A DNA stretch of 64,000 nucleotides from Bacteroidaceae bacterium (GTDB lineage: Bacteria > Bacteroidota > Bacteroidia > Bacteroidales > Bacteroidaceae): the NCBI GenBank assembly GCA_017615245.1, contig JAGAAL010000012.1:1-64000 (forward strand), written 5' to 3'. Shown here one piece after another: positions 7,115-16,343 of this stretch (position 1 is the first letter of the stretch; each line of letters begins with the position of its first letter). A program made the translations under genes and the position numbers. The notes beneath the pieces are model-generated. The model was not told where the DNA came from, did not search any database, and saw only the letters and a list, made by a program, of their open reading frames with translations.

Positions 7115-9502
7115 ATGGATATGAAAACGATTTACTTAAAAATGGCAGCGGTATTTGTTGCGATGATGATGTCGGCATCGATGAATGCCAAGACACACGA
7201 TGTGAGTGGAAAAGTGATTGACGAACAGGGCGAGCCTCTCCCATTTGTAAATGTGGTGTTGCTATCATTGCCCGACTCCATGTTCATTCAAGGAGCTGTG
7301 ACCGATGCGGAAGGTGCGTTCCGTATTGTGACTGACAAGAACGAGGGATTGCTCAGACTCACCTGTATAGGATATGAGACCTTATATGTGAAAGACCTTC
7401 GACCGGCTCAGGGTTTGACCATCCGCATGAAGGAAGACACACAGCTGCTCGGCGAAGTGATGGTGAAGGGCCAGTTGCCGAAAACCACACTCACGGGCGA
7501 AGGACTGAAGACAAATGTACAGGGGTCTGTGCTCGAGAATGCCGGTACAGCTAACGATGTGATGGCTAAGACACCTGGTATGATGAAAGGAAAGGATGGG
7601 GTAGAGGTTATCGGACGTGGTGCACCACAGGTGTATATCAACGGTCACCGTGTGACGGATGCCAGCGAGCTGGACCGTCTGCAGAGCAACGAGATTCAGA
7701 ACATCGAGGTGATTTCCAATCCTGGAGCGCAATATAAGGCAAACGTGCGTAGTGTGGTACGCATTCGTACCGTCAAGCGACAAGGCGAGGGTTTCGGCTT
7801 CAACTTCAACGCATCCGATGCACAGTCGCTTCGTTGGTCTGAAGGAAACGACCCACGTGCAGCTGTCGATGTGAACTACCGCACGGGTGGTGTGGACATC
7901 TTTGCAGGTGTGAACTATACACGGGCTACCAATCGTCAATTGAGCGACTTGGAAAAGACCACATACAGCAACATCGTCTTTCATGAAGAGGGCGACCTCG
8001 AAGCTAACGGACACACTCAAGTACTGCACAGCAATGTAGGTGTCAACTGGCAGATTTCTGACAATCACTTCATGGGTGGAAAAATAGAGTGGGGCAGACA
8101 ACTTCAGGAAAGTGGACATACATACATCAACGACAACGTCTATGAGGATGGTGTGCTGACCGACCGTCTCATCACCATCACAGACGACCGTCTTGCCGAT
8201 CATCCTTCTTATACATTGGGCGGAAACCTCTACTACAACGGTACTGTGGGCAAGAAACTGGGTGTGGATGTGAACCTCGACTACTACGGTACCGAAACCT
8301 ACCTCAAATCAACATCTGGCGAGACGGGTTCGATGTCCTACAACACCGATGTCTTTACCGTCAGCAATAACGACGCACAGCTCTATGCAGCCAAGGCAGT
8401 CTTCTCATATCCCGTATGGAAGGGGCAGGTGCAGGCAGGTACCGAAGAGACCTTCACGCGTCGCACGGACGAATATCATATCAGTGGCGTGAACATCCCA
8501 GCTTCGTCAGCCGAAGTGAAGGAAGATAACTATGCAGGCTTTGCCACCTATGGCTTCATGCTTCCAAAGGTAGGACAAATCAGCGCAGGAGTACGCTATG
8601 AATACGTACGCTATCAATACGAAGATGCGTTGGCTCCAGCTAATAACCTAGGCCGCAACTACGGCAACTGGTTCCCAACTGTTTCCTATGCAGGTGTGTT
8701 AGGCCCTGTGCAGGTGATGCTCAACTACAGCGCTAAGACCGAGCGACCCAGTTTCTCATCACTCTCAAGTGCCATACGTTACAACAGCCGCTACACCTGG
8801 CAGAGTGGAAACGCCCAGTTGCAGCCAGAGTTGTCACACGACATCAGCTTCACAGCAGTATGGCGGTTCTTTACCTTCATGGTCAACTATACCCGCACGA
8901 ACGATGCCATCATGCTTTGGTCGGCTCCTTATGGCAACGATGGAGTAGTGCTCGTGCAGCCTCGTAACCTCAACACACCGTTCCGCGCCATGTCGGCAAT
9001 GGTGAACCTGACACCAACCATCGGTCCTTGGACCATGAACTACACCATCGGCATTCAGCCACAATGGCTGTCTATCGAAGTCCAAGACCCACGCGAACCG
9101 ACAGGAACACGTGTCACCCGATTCAATACCAAGCCCATAGGTTTCGCACAGCTCCAGAACACCCTTACCCTAAACTCAGGATGGCAATTCGAACTTGGAG
9201 CAGGTGTCTCCACAAAAGGTTATACGGAAAACATCTACTTAAACAAGGTCGTCTTCGACCTCGAAGCAGCTGTGCAGAAGAAACTGCTGAAGAACGGAGC
9301 ACTCGTCCTGCGTCTCGAAGGACACGACCTGGCAGGACTTGCCAACTACGATGTGAAAACTGATTTTGGCAACCACCTCATCAATCAGACCAACAAGATG
9401 GATTCACAGCGTGTGAAGTTCTCAGTCCGTTACAACTTCAACACCGCACAAAGCAAGTATCGTGGATCAGGAGCAGGCGAAAAACAGAAAGCAAGAATGT
9501 AA
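7115..9502 (+). CDS. TonB-type outer-membrane beta-barrel protein
   Basis: A 795-residue outer-membrane protein. Residues 1-25 are a signal peptide. Residues about 28-110 form a carboxypeptidase-regulatory-like domain (VSGKVIDEQGEPLPFVNVVLL...). Residues about 115-215 are plug-like (GTANDVMAKTPGMMKGKDGVEVIGRGAPQVYINGHRV). The remainder is a beta-barrel of the 'outer membrane protein beta-barrel' family common in Bacteroidetes. No SusD partner is adjacent and the C-terminus does not end in an aromatic residue, so the substrate is unknown. ATG 7121 is an alternative start that leaves the signal peptide intact. A hairpin at 9527-9553 follows. Confidence 0.85.
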   Translation: MDMKTIYLKMAAVFVAMMMSASMNAKTHDVSGKVIDEQGEPLPFVNVVLLSLPDSMFIQGAVTDAEGAFRIVTDKNEGLLRLTCIGYETLYVKDLRPAQGLTIRMKEDTQLLGEVMVKGQLPKTTLTGEGLKTNVQGSVLENAGTANDVMAKTPGMMKGKDGVEVIGRGAPQVYINGHRVTDASELDRLQSNEIQNIEVISNPGAQYKANVRSVVRIRTVKRQGEGFGFNFNASDAQSLRWSEGNDPRAAVDVNYRTGGVDIFAGVNYTRATNRQLSDLEKTTYSNIVFHEEGDLEANGHTQVLHSNVGVNWQISDNHFMGGKIEWGRQLQESGHTYINDNVYEDGVLTDRLITITDDRLADHPSYTLGGNLYYNGTVGKKLGVDVNLDYYGTETYLKSTSGETGSMSYNTDVFTVSNNDAQLYAAKAVFSYPVWKGQVQAGTEETFTRRTDEYHISGVNIPASSAEVKEDNYAGFATYGFMLPKVGQISAGVRYEYVRYQYEDALAPANNLGRNYGNWFPTVSYAGVLGPVQVMLNYSAKTERPSFSSLSSAIRYNSRYTWQSGNAQLQPELSHDISFTAVWRFFTFMVNYTRTNDAIMLWSAPYGNDGVVLVQPRNLNTPFRAMSAMVNLTPTIGPWTMNYTIGIQPQWLSIEVQDPREPTGTRVTRFNTKPIGFAQLQNTLTLNSGWQFELGAGVSTKGYTENIYLNKVVFDLEAAVQKKLLKNGALVLRLEGHDLAGLANYDVKTDFGNHLINQTNKMDSQRVKFSVRYNFNTAQSKYRGSGAGEKQKARM

Positions 9503-9526
9503 AAAACCATTATCAATATTCACACA

Positions 9527-9553
9527 CAAGCGGCACCATATCGGCGCCGCTTG
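9527..9553. terminator. Terminator-like hairpin (family shared with 61217)
   Basis: CAAGCGGC(A)CC, loop ATATC, then GG(C)GCCGCTTG: an 8-bp stem, a mismatch and two further pairs, 25 bp after the stop of the OMP gene. The flanks (ACACAAGCGGC...CGCTTGGTGTAT) match the hairpin at 61217-61241. There is no long T run. Confidence 0.5.
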
Positions 9554-9662
9554 GTGTATGCGTGAGAGTGGGTTATCATGAAATCGATGTTAAAAAACGT
9601 TGTTTTTTATTGGGTTTGGTGGTTTTTTGTTAAAACAAAGGGGCGGTTCAATTTATTATGTG

Positions 9663-9670
9663 TAACTTTG
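9663..9670 (+). promoter_or_regulatory. -7 box of the first CotH gene
   Basis: TAACTTTG, 37 bp before the ATG at 9708. A clear -33 TTTG at the right distance is not seen. Confidence 0.4.
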
Positions 9671-9707
9671 CCACCCTAAGGAAAATGTAAAAAGCAAAAA
9701 TATAAAA

Positions 9708-12700
9708 ATGAGAACAAGATTTACATGTCTATTAACTACGATGGCGGTCTGGATGGCTGCTTCTATGGTGTATGCTGATACTGGATGGGTTGATGTGACT
9801 GACACATACATCATGAATCCCCGATTTGACAATAACGACGTGAGTGGCTGGTGGGGTACTCAGTTTAGTGTGAGTGGAAACGCTGGCGAGAACGGTGAAC
9901 ATTATCAGAGACTGTTCGACTCTTATCAAGACCTGACGGGTTTGGTTCCGGGTCGGTATCGTCTGAGTGTGCAGGCTTATTTCCGTTCGGGTTCGGCTGA
10001 CGATGATTATAATCACTATATGAGTGATGACCCTACGGAGTATCAGAAGGTGATACTCTATGCTTCTACATTGACGGACTATCAATACTCGTTGGTAGTG
10101 CTGGCTGCAAGTGGTGCTACTCGTGAGGACTTGGGTGGCGGCAGTTCGCAGACTCCTGGCGGGTATATCCCCAATACGCAAACGGCTGCTAAGAACTGGT
10201 TTGATGCGGGCTACTATTGGAACTCGGTTGAGGTAGATGTGGGCAGCGATGGAATACTGACTATCGGTATTTGTCAAGATGAACACGTAGGCGCCAGCGA
10301 CGACCCTTGGGGCGGCTGGGGTGGCTGGGGCGGAGGCAGCAGCAACGGCCAGTATGAATGGACTTGTGTAGATAACTGGAAGCTGGAATATCTGGGCGAA
10401 CTGGTGAGTGCCTCCTCGATAACGCTTGACAGACAGACAATAGACATCAATATGGATGAGTCGTTCGTGCTCACTGCTACGGTAGGTCCTGAGGATGCTA
10501 CCGTGAAGCGTGTGACGTGGGAGACCTCGGATGCGAGTGTGGCTCAGGTGGATCAGAACGGACTTGTAACGGGAGTGGGACGCGGTACGGCAACGATTAC
10601 GGCTACGACGACTGACGGTACGAACCTGAAGGCGAGCTGCCAGGTGACTGTGAAATACTCGGGCGGCACGAAGGAATCGCTGGTTATCAACGAAATCATG
10701 GTTGCCAACGTAGATATGTTTTTAGACCCTTCGTGGAACTACGGCGGATGGGTGGAACTTTATAACCCGACGGACCAGTCGGCCAATATCGGACGCTACT
10801 GGGTGAGCGACGACCCTGACAACCTGAAGAAGGCGATGCTGCCTGGTAAGATTGGCAGTGTGCCTGCTCATGGGTTCTTCACGCTGTGGTTTGAACATGC
10901 CGACACGCAGAAGGATGTGGGTGAGCATTGGCTGAACACACAGGTGAATATGGAACTCGATGCGGATGGCGGTACAATCTACATATCGGACGATATGGGT
11001 AATCTGCTCGTCAGCCAGGAGTATCCTGCTGCCATCATGCGTGTGTCATATGCACGTAAGAGCGACGGAGGTGACGAGTGGGGCTGGACTGCCGACCCGA
11101 CTCCGACACAGACAAACACATTGAGTACGTTTGCTACGGAGCAGCTCGAAGCTCCTGTGGTGGACAAGCCAGGTCAGTTGTTTACGGCTCCGATGAATGT
11201 ACAGGTGACAATTCCGAAGGGGGCTGCGCTGATGTATACGACTGACGGAACGACTCCGACTGCAACAAACGGTATGTACAGCAAGGATGGACGCTTCACG
11301 GTATCGGAGACTACTACCTACAGATTCCGTGTGTTCAAGAGCGGCTATCTGCCCAGTGCTGTAGTGACTCGTTCGTATATCTATAAGGACCGCGAGTATT
11401 ATCTGCCTGTGGTATCTGTGGTGACTGACCCAAAGAACCTCTATGATAATGAAATCGGTGTGTATGTTTCGGGTACGAACGGTAAGACCGCCAATCAGGA
11501 CTATACGAAGCGCAACTTCAATATGGAGTGGGACCGTCCTGTGAACTTTGAATATATCATAGATAATCAAGAGGTGGTGAACAAAGAGGTGTACTATGCC
11601 ATAGCAGGTGGATGGAGCCGCAAGTATTTGCCGAAGTCGTTCAAACTGAAGGCCAACAGCGTGTTGGGTGACGGCAAGTATGACTTTGCGTTCTTCAAGG
11701 ACAAACCATACAACCGCAACAAGACATTGTTGCTGCGTAACGGCGGAAACGACAACTATAACAAGTATCGCCTAAAGGATGTGTCGCTGCAGGAGATTGT
11801 GCGCCACTCGGGCTTCAAACTCAACCTGCAATCGGTACAGCCCACGCATGTGTTCTACAATGGTGAATACATCGCTATGCTGAACATGCGCGAACCAAGT
11901 AACAAGCACTGGGCGTATGCGAATCTGGGTACAGACAATGACATGATTGACTCGTTTGAGATGAGTGTGGACTCAGGTTATGTGCAGAAGAGCGGTACAC
12001 GCGATGCATTCGACTATTGGTACCATCTGACCGAAGACCTTGCTGCCGATCCGCAGAACGCAGAGATTTACAAGAAGATTTGCGACATTGTGGACATAGA
12101 CGACTATACGAATTATTTTGCCTATAAGTTCTTCCTAAACGATTGGGACTGGCCACACAACAACTGTAAGGGCTTCCGCGACCGAAATGACGGTAAGTTC
12201 CACTTCATGGTGTTTGACTTGGACAATTGTGTGGACCGCACGGGTAACAACATCTTCAACGATTTCGAAAACAAGCGCACCTATACGTTCTACGGACGTC
12301 CGGAATATAACGGCACGAGTCTGACGAAAGAGGTGGAACTGGTGACGATGTTCCTCAATATGATTGAGAACGATACGTTCCGCAAGAAGTTTATCGATAC
12401 GTATTGTATTGTGGGCGGCTGTGTGTTCCGTGATGATTCGGAGATAGCAGATATTGTGAATGAACTTGCAGCAGAACGACGTCCGGCTCTGTTGTGGGAA
12501 GGAAACGACCCTGTAGGCAGCAACAAAGAACGGTCGCAGGGCATCATCAATGCGCTTACCGGACAGTTCAAGTCGAGGATGATGAACGCGATGAAGAACT
12601 ACCGTCGATTCGACCTGAGTCGCGCTGAGATTCAGGCTGTGCAGTTAGGAACTAATGTGGCAAGCGGACGCATCACGATTAATGATATAGAAGTGCCGAA

Positions 12701-14216
12701 AGCGATGTTTAACGGCTATCTGTTTGCACCTGATACGGTTCGCGCCTACGAGATTCCTGGCTATCGATTCATGGGCTGGCAAGAGGGCGAACTTGCAGAT
12801 GTGGTAACGACCGAACTGCTGAAGGCAGGCAGCACTTGGCTCTACTTCCAGCAAGGTTCGCTTGACGATACCGATTGGAAAGAACAGAACTACAACACCA
12901 CAGGGTGGTACAGAGGTCAGGCTCCATTTGGATTCGGCAATAGCGGCCGTCAGATGGCAAACGCAACCACGACGCTCACACGTCAGGACGAAAACGGCAA
13001 CTCACGTCCGACCTATTATTTCCGCAATGAATTCACCCTCAGTGCTGCTCCGAAAGAGAACGAGACCTATACGTTCAACTTTGAACTGGATGACGGAATC
13101 ATTGTCTATATCAATGGGAAGGAGATTGGTACGTATCACATGCCATCGGGTGCCAAGTATGCCGATTATGTGCAGACCTATTACAACGACACCTACGAAG
13201 GTAATGAGCCGTATATAGGTACATTTGAGATAGACCGTTCAGTGCTGAAGAAAGGTAAGAATGTGATAGCGGTAGAGGTGCATAACTGTAACAACACCTC
13301 TTCGGACCTTTGGTTCGAAGCTTCGGTTTCAATGTCGAAACCACGTGAGCAACAGGGTGATAACGACTACGTCACGACGGAGACGGAATACATCCTGCCA
13401 GCTACAGGCTCGCACCGTCTCACCGCTTGTTACGAACCGCTCTCGAAGGCCGAACTGGCAGCTGCAGGTATGACTCCTGTTCGTATCAATGAGGTGAGCG
13501 CATCTAACAACTACTATGTAAATGAGTACAACAAGCGAAACGACTGGATAGAGCTGTATAACACCACGGACGAAGATATCGATCTCGCAGGTATGTACCT
13601 GAGCGATAATGTGAATAAGCCACAGAAATATCAGATTGTGGCTCAGGAAGGTGTGAATACGGTCATCCCGGCACATGGTTTCAAAATTGTGTGGTGTGAC
13701 AAGCTCGAACCGGTATCGCAAATGCATGCTTCGTTCAAGCTTGCTGCAGAGGGTGGGGCAGTAGTTCTCACATCTCCTAACAGTGAATGGGCTGACACGC
13801 TCAACTATTGTGAGCATACGGACAAGCAGACCGTAGGTCGTTATCCTGACGGAGGTTCGGGCGTCTATGTACTTACTATACCATCGATTGAATCAACCAA
13901 CCGTATTGGCTCGTACGACAGTCTGTACTACAATGCTGGTGATGTCATGGATGTGGCAATCAACGACTTACTGGCACAACAAAGCGGTCTGATGGTAACT
14001 TACGAGAACGGCTATGTGAACGTAACGAGCGAGCATCCTACGACAGCAGTTCTAGCGATGTACACATCATCAGGTCAGCAATGTCGTGTGGTCAACATAG
14101 ACCTCCAGACAGGCGAAGCAAAGCTATTTGTTGGCGATATGCCAATGGGTATTTATATGGTCAGCGTAAATGCAGCTGATGGGCAGATAGGATCGTGCAA
14201 GATTGTGACGAAATAA
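9708..14216 (+). CDS. Secreted multidomain CotH-kinase family protein
   Basis: A 1502-residue secreted protein. Domains in order: signal peptide 1-24; galactose-binding-like module to about 230, ending in a Gly/Trp-rich stretch (GGWGGWGGG); bacterial Ig-like Big_2 about 235-315; lamin-tail domain about 322-400 (VINEIMVANVD); chitobiase C-terminal-like beta-sandwich about 490-560; CotH kinase-like domain about 565-960, with FRDRNDGKFHFMVFDLDN holding acidic residues; a second carbohydrate-binding-like domain; a second lamin-tail domain (VRINEVSASNN); and a C-terminal sorting-like domain ending GIYMVSVNAADGQIGSCKIVTK. CotH proteins are protein kinases in spores, while secreted bacterial forms are poorly understood. 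A paralogue lies at 40152-43973. rsmI follows 3 bp later. Confidence 0.88.
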   Translation: MRTRFTCLLTTMAVWMAASMVYADTGWVDVTDTYIMNPRFDNNDVSGWWGTQFSVSGNAGENGEHYQRLFDSYQDLTGLVPGRYRLSVQAYFRSGSADDDYNHYMSDDPTEYQKVILYASTLTDYQYSLVVLAASGATREDLGGGSSQTPGGYIPNTQTAAKNWFDAGYYWNSVEVDVGSDGILTIGICQDEHVGASDDPWGGWGGWGGGSSNGQYEWTCVDNWKLEYLGELVSASSITLDRQTIDINMDESFVLTATVGPEDATVKRVTWETSDASVAQVDQNGLVTGVGRGTATITATTTDGTNLKASCQVTVKYSGGTKESLVINEIMVANVDMFLDPSWNYGGWVELYNPTDQSANIGRYWVSDDPDNLKKAMLPGKIGSVPAHGFFTLWFEHADTQKDVGEHWLNTQVNMELDADGGTIYISDDMGNLLVSQEYPAAIMRVSYARKSDGGDEWGWTADPTPTQTNTLSTFATEQLEAPVVDKPGQLFTAPMNVQVTIPKGAALMYTTDGTTPTATNGMYSKDGRFTVSETTTYRFRVFKSGYLPSAVVTRSYIYKDREYYLPVVSVVTDPKNLYDNEIGVYVSGTNGKTANQDYTKRNFNMEWDRPVNFEYIIDNQEVVNKEVYYAIAGGWSRKYLPKSFKLKANSVLGDGKYDFAFFKDKPYNRNKTLLLRNGGNDNYNKYRLKDVSLQEIVRHSGFKLNLQSVQPTHVFYNGEYIAMLNMREPSNKHWAYANLGTDNDMIDSFEMSVDSGYVQKSGTRDAFDYWYHLTEDLAADPQNAEIYKKICDIVDIDDYTNYFAYKFFLNDWDWPHNNCKGFRDRNDGKFHFMVFDLDNCVDRTGNNIFNDFENKRTYTFYGRPEYNGTSLTKEVELVTMFLNMIENDTFRKKFIDTYCIVGGCVFRDDSEIADIVNELAAERRPALLWEGNDPVGSNKERSQGIINALTGQFKSRMMNAMKNYRRFDLSRAEIQAVQLGTNVASGRITINDIEVPKAMFNGYLFAPDTVRAYEIPGYRFMGWQEGELADVVTTELLKAGSTWLYFQQGSLDDTDWKEQNYNTTGWYRGQAPFGFGNSGRQMANATTTLTRQDENGNSRPTYYFRNEFTLSAAPKENETYTFNFELDDGIIVYINGKEIGTYHMPSGAKYADYVQTYYNDTYEGNEPYIGTFEIDRSVLKKGKNVIAVEVHNCNNTSSDLWFEASVSMSKPREQQGDNDYVTTETEYILPATGSHRLTACYEPLSKAELAAAGMTPVRINEVSASNNYYVNEYNKRNDWIELYNTTDEDIDLAGMYLSDNVNKPQKYQIVAQEGVNTVIPAHGFKIVWCDKLEPVSQMHASFKLAAEGGAVVLTSPNSEWADTLNYCEHTDKQTVGRYPDGGSGVYVLTIPSIESTNRIGSYDSLYYNAGDVMDVAINDLLAQQSGLMVTYENGYVNVTSEHPTTAVLAMYTSSGQQCRVVNIDLQTGEAKLFVGDMPMGIYMVSVNAADGQIGSCKIVTK

Positions 14217-14219
14217 AGT

Positions 14220-14894
14220 ATGGGTATGTTATATGTTGTACCTACACCAGTAGGAAATATGGAGGACATGACGTTCAGGGCCATCAAGGTACTGAAAGAG
14301 GTGGACTTTATCCTTGCAGAGGATACACGTACCTCTTCGGTGCTTCTCCATCATTACGACATCAAGAACGAGTTGCATTCGCACCATAAGTTCAACGAGC
14401 ACCAAACGTGTCAGAAGGTGGTGGAACGACTACAGGCAGGTCAGTCTGCAGCTCTTATCAGCGATGCAGGTACACCTGGTATCAGCGACCCAGGCTTCAT
14501 GTTGGTTCGAGAGTGCGTGCGTAATGGTATTGAGGTACAGACCCTTCCAGGAGCCACGGCATTTGTGCCTGCGTTAGTGTCGTCAGGAATGCCTTGCGAT
14601 AAGTTCGTGTTCGAAGGATTCCTCCCTCAGAAGAAAGGTCGCCAGAAACGGTTGGGTGAACTTAAAAATGAAACTCGGACTATGGTGTTCTACGAATCGC
14701 CCTACAGGGTTGTGAAGACCCTTGAGCAATTTGCCGAAGTATTCGGCCCTGAACGTCAGGTGGCATGTTGCCGAGAGATTTCTAAGGTACACGAAGAGAG
14801 CGTGAGAGGAACCATTGCAGAAGTACTTCTGCACTTTAAGGAACGTGAACCGAAAGGCGAGTTCGTCATCGTGTTGGAAGGAGGAAAAGTTTAG
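14220..14894 (+). CDS. rsmI: 16S rRNA (cytidine(1402)-2'-O)-methyltransferase
   Basis: A 224-residue SAM-dependent methyltransferase of the tetrapyrrole-methylase fold. It shows the N-terminal LYVVPTPVGNMEDMTFRAIKVLKEVDFILAEDTRTS, the AALISDAGTPGISDPGF loop and the LPGATAFVPALVSSGMP motif, all hallmarks of RsmI, which 2'-O-methylates C1402 of 16S rRNA in the decoding centre. It lacks the C-terminal extension of the E. coli protein (about 286 residues), as in other Bacteroidetes. It begins 3 bp after the CotH gene and so is probably cotranscribed with it, which is an unexpected partner. Confidence 0.93.
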   Translation: MGMLYVVPTPVGNMEDMTFRAIKVLKEVDFILAEDTRTSSVLLHHYDIKNELHSHHKFNEHQTCQKVVERLQAGQSAALISDAGTPGISDPGFMLVRECVRNGIEVQTLPGATAFVPALVSSGMPCDKFVFEGFLPQKKGRQKRLGELKNETRTMVFYESPYRVVKTLEQFAEVFGPERQVACCREISKVHEESVRGTIAEVLLHFKEREPKGEFVIVLEGGKV

Positions 14895-14967
14895 AGTTTA
14901 GAGTAGTTGATAGTTGAAAGAGAATAGATAATGAGTTAATAAAGAAACGTATTTAATTATTAGGAAA

Positions 14968-15825
14968 ATGAAAAAATGTTTGCTTTTAGTTGCATGCGCT
15001 GTCATGATGGTGTCATGCGAACAGATGTTTAAAGGAAGTAAGGTATCAGAAGAGGATTCACGTATGGATTCGCTTCAAAGTCTGTTGGACCAGAAGGATA
15101 CTGAGTTGAACGAGATGATGGATGCTTTCAATGAGATTCAGGAAGGATTTAATGCTATTAACGAGGCAGAGGGTCGTGTAAACCTGCTTAGCGAAGGTGC
15201 AGAAGGAAGTAATGTAGCGGCCGATATTGCTGAGAACATGGAGTTCATTGAGAACACTTTGTTGGAGAATCGTCGTAAGATTGAGGAGTTGCAGCAGAAG
15301 CTGAAATCGAGTAGTGTGAATGCTAGCAAGATGCAGGCAGCCATCAACCAGTTGACGGACCAGTTGGAACAGAAAACCAAGGAACTTGAGGTGTTGCGTC
15401 AGCAGATTGCCGAGCGTGATGTCCAGATCGCAGAACTTGGTAAATCGGTAGAGAATCTGCAGGCAGAGAACTCACAGGTACGTGCTGAGAGTGAAATGAA
15501 TGCAGAAATCGCTAAGAATCAGGATGCACAGCTGAATACTGCGTATTATATGTTCGGTACTAACAAGGAACTGAAGCAGCACCGCATTCTGGTAGATGGT
15601 GATGTGTTGAAGAGCAAGGACTTCGATGCCGACTACTTCACCAAGATTGATATACGCAAAGTGAATGTCATTCCTCTTAATTCAAAGTCTGCTAAGTTGT
15701 TGACTAATCATCCCGAAGGCTCTTATTCACTGCTGAAAGACTCTAAGGGTGAGTATACGCTCCGTATCACCAATGCGCCTGAATTCTGGAGTGTATCGAA
15801 ATATCTTGTGATTAAAGTGAAGTAA
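14968..15825 (+). CDS. Coiled-coil lipoprotein (Cbp1-like)
   Basis: A 285-residue lipoprotein: MKKCLLLVACAVMMVSC with lipobox VSC, then a long coiled coil (about 25-190, rich in Glu/Gln/Leu heptads) and a globular C-terminal part about 195-285 (YYMFGTNKELKQHRILVDGDVL...PEFWSVSKYLVIKVK). The layout and C-terminal block look like the Bacteroides Cbp1 family, described as collagen-binding adhesins, but that link is from memory. A hairpin terminator lies 18 bp downstream. Confidence 0.78.
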   Translation: MKKCLLLVACAVMMVSCEQMFKGSKVSEEDSRMDSLQSLLDQKDTELNEMMDAFNEIQEGFNAINEAEGRVNLLSEGAEGSNVAADIAENMEFIENTLLENRRKIEELQQKLKSSSVNASKMQAAINQLTDQLEQKTKELEVLRQQIAERDVQIAELGKSVENLQAENSQVRAESEMNAEIAKNQDAQLNTAYYMFGTNKELKQHRILVDGDVLKSKDFDADYFTKIDIRKVNVIPLNSKSAKLLTNHPEGSYSLLKDSKGEYTLRITNAPEFWSVSKYLVIKVK

Positions 15826-15842
15826 AGAAGGCTAAAGGCAAA

Positions 15843-15876
15843 AAGAAAGGTCTGCAAAACTATGCAGGCCTTTCTT
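15843..15876. terminator. Bidirectional terminator hairpin
   Basis: A 14-bp stem AAGAAAGG(T)CTGCA / TGCAG(G)CCTTTCTT with one G-T pair and a 6-nt loop, between the converging Cbp1-like gene (stop 15825) and the lipocalin-like gene (stop 15880). Suitable for both directions. Confidence 0.7.
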
Positions 15877-15879
15877 GTA

Positions 15880-16338
15880 TCAATACTTCCTGAAGGTAAG
15901 TGTGTAAAGAGAGTTGCGGAGAATCATGTCGTCTTTCGTGAGTTTGACGAATGCATACCTCCCTTCGGGGGCACATCCATAGATGGCAAGTGAATCGACT
16001 GGCTCCTCGATGTCGAACGGACGATGAAACACCTTATCTATATATAAGGAGTCGTCAGAACAATGAAAATAGGCCAGATGCCATGTGTCGTATGGTTTCC
16101 CGTACTCACGCATCTGCAGGATATTCAGCTTCACCGCATAGTATATACGATGGGTGTATTTTGTTGCAAGGACAGCCTGAGTTGCGTTGTCGCGCCATTC
16201 GGTCATCTGCCAATTGCCGTCGAAATCACCATTCTCGTCGAGTTTGTCGCAGGCAGTAATCGTGCATAGCATAGAGACGAACGCTAACGGTAACGCTAAC
16301 GAAAACAAGAACATTGACCTTAACCCTTTTTTTCTCAT
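15880..16338 (-). CDS. Lipocalin-like lipoprotein
   Basis: A 152-residue protein with a basic N-terminus, a hydrophobic segment and a CTITACDKLDENGDFDGNWQMTEWRD junction, consistent with a lipoprotein whose lipobox Cys is in TAC. The DGNWQMTEW motif followed by eight or so short strands is typical of the lipocalin-like domain families of Bacteroidetes. No ligand is known. It starts 5 bp after the Wzi-like gene, so it is the last member of that minus-strand run. Confidence 0.7.
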   Translation of the reverse strand: MRKKGLRSMFLFSLALPLAFVSMLCTITACDKLDENGDFDGNWQMTEWRDNATQAVLATKYTHRIYYAVKLNILQMREYGKPYDTWHLAYFHCSDDSLYIDKVFHRPFDIEEPVDSLAIYGCAPEGRYAFVKLTKDDMILRNSLYTLTFRKY

Positions 16339-16343
16339 TTACA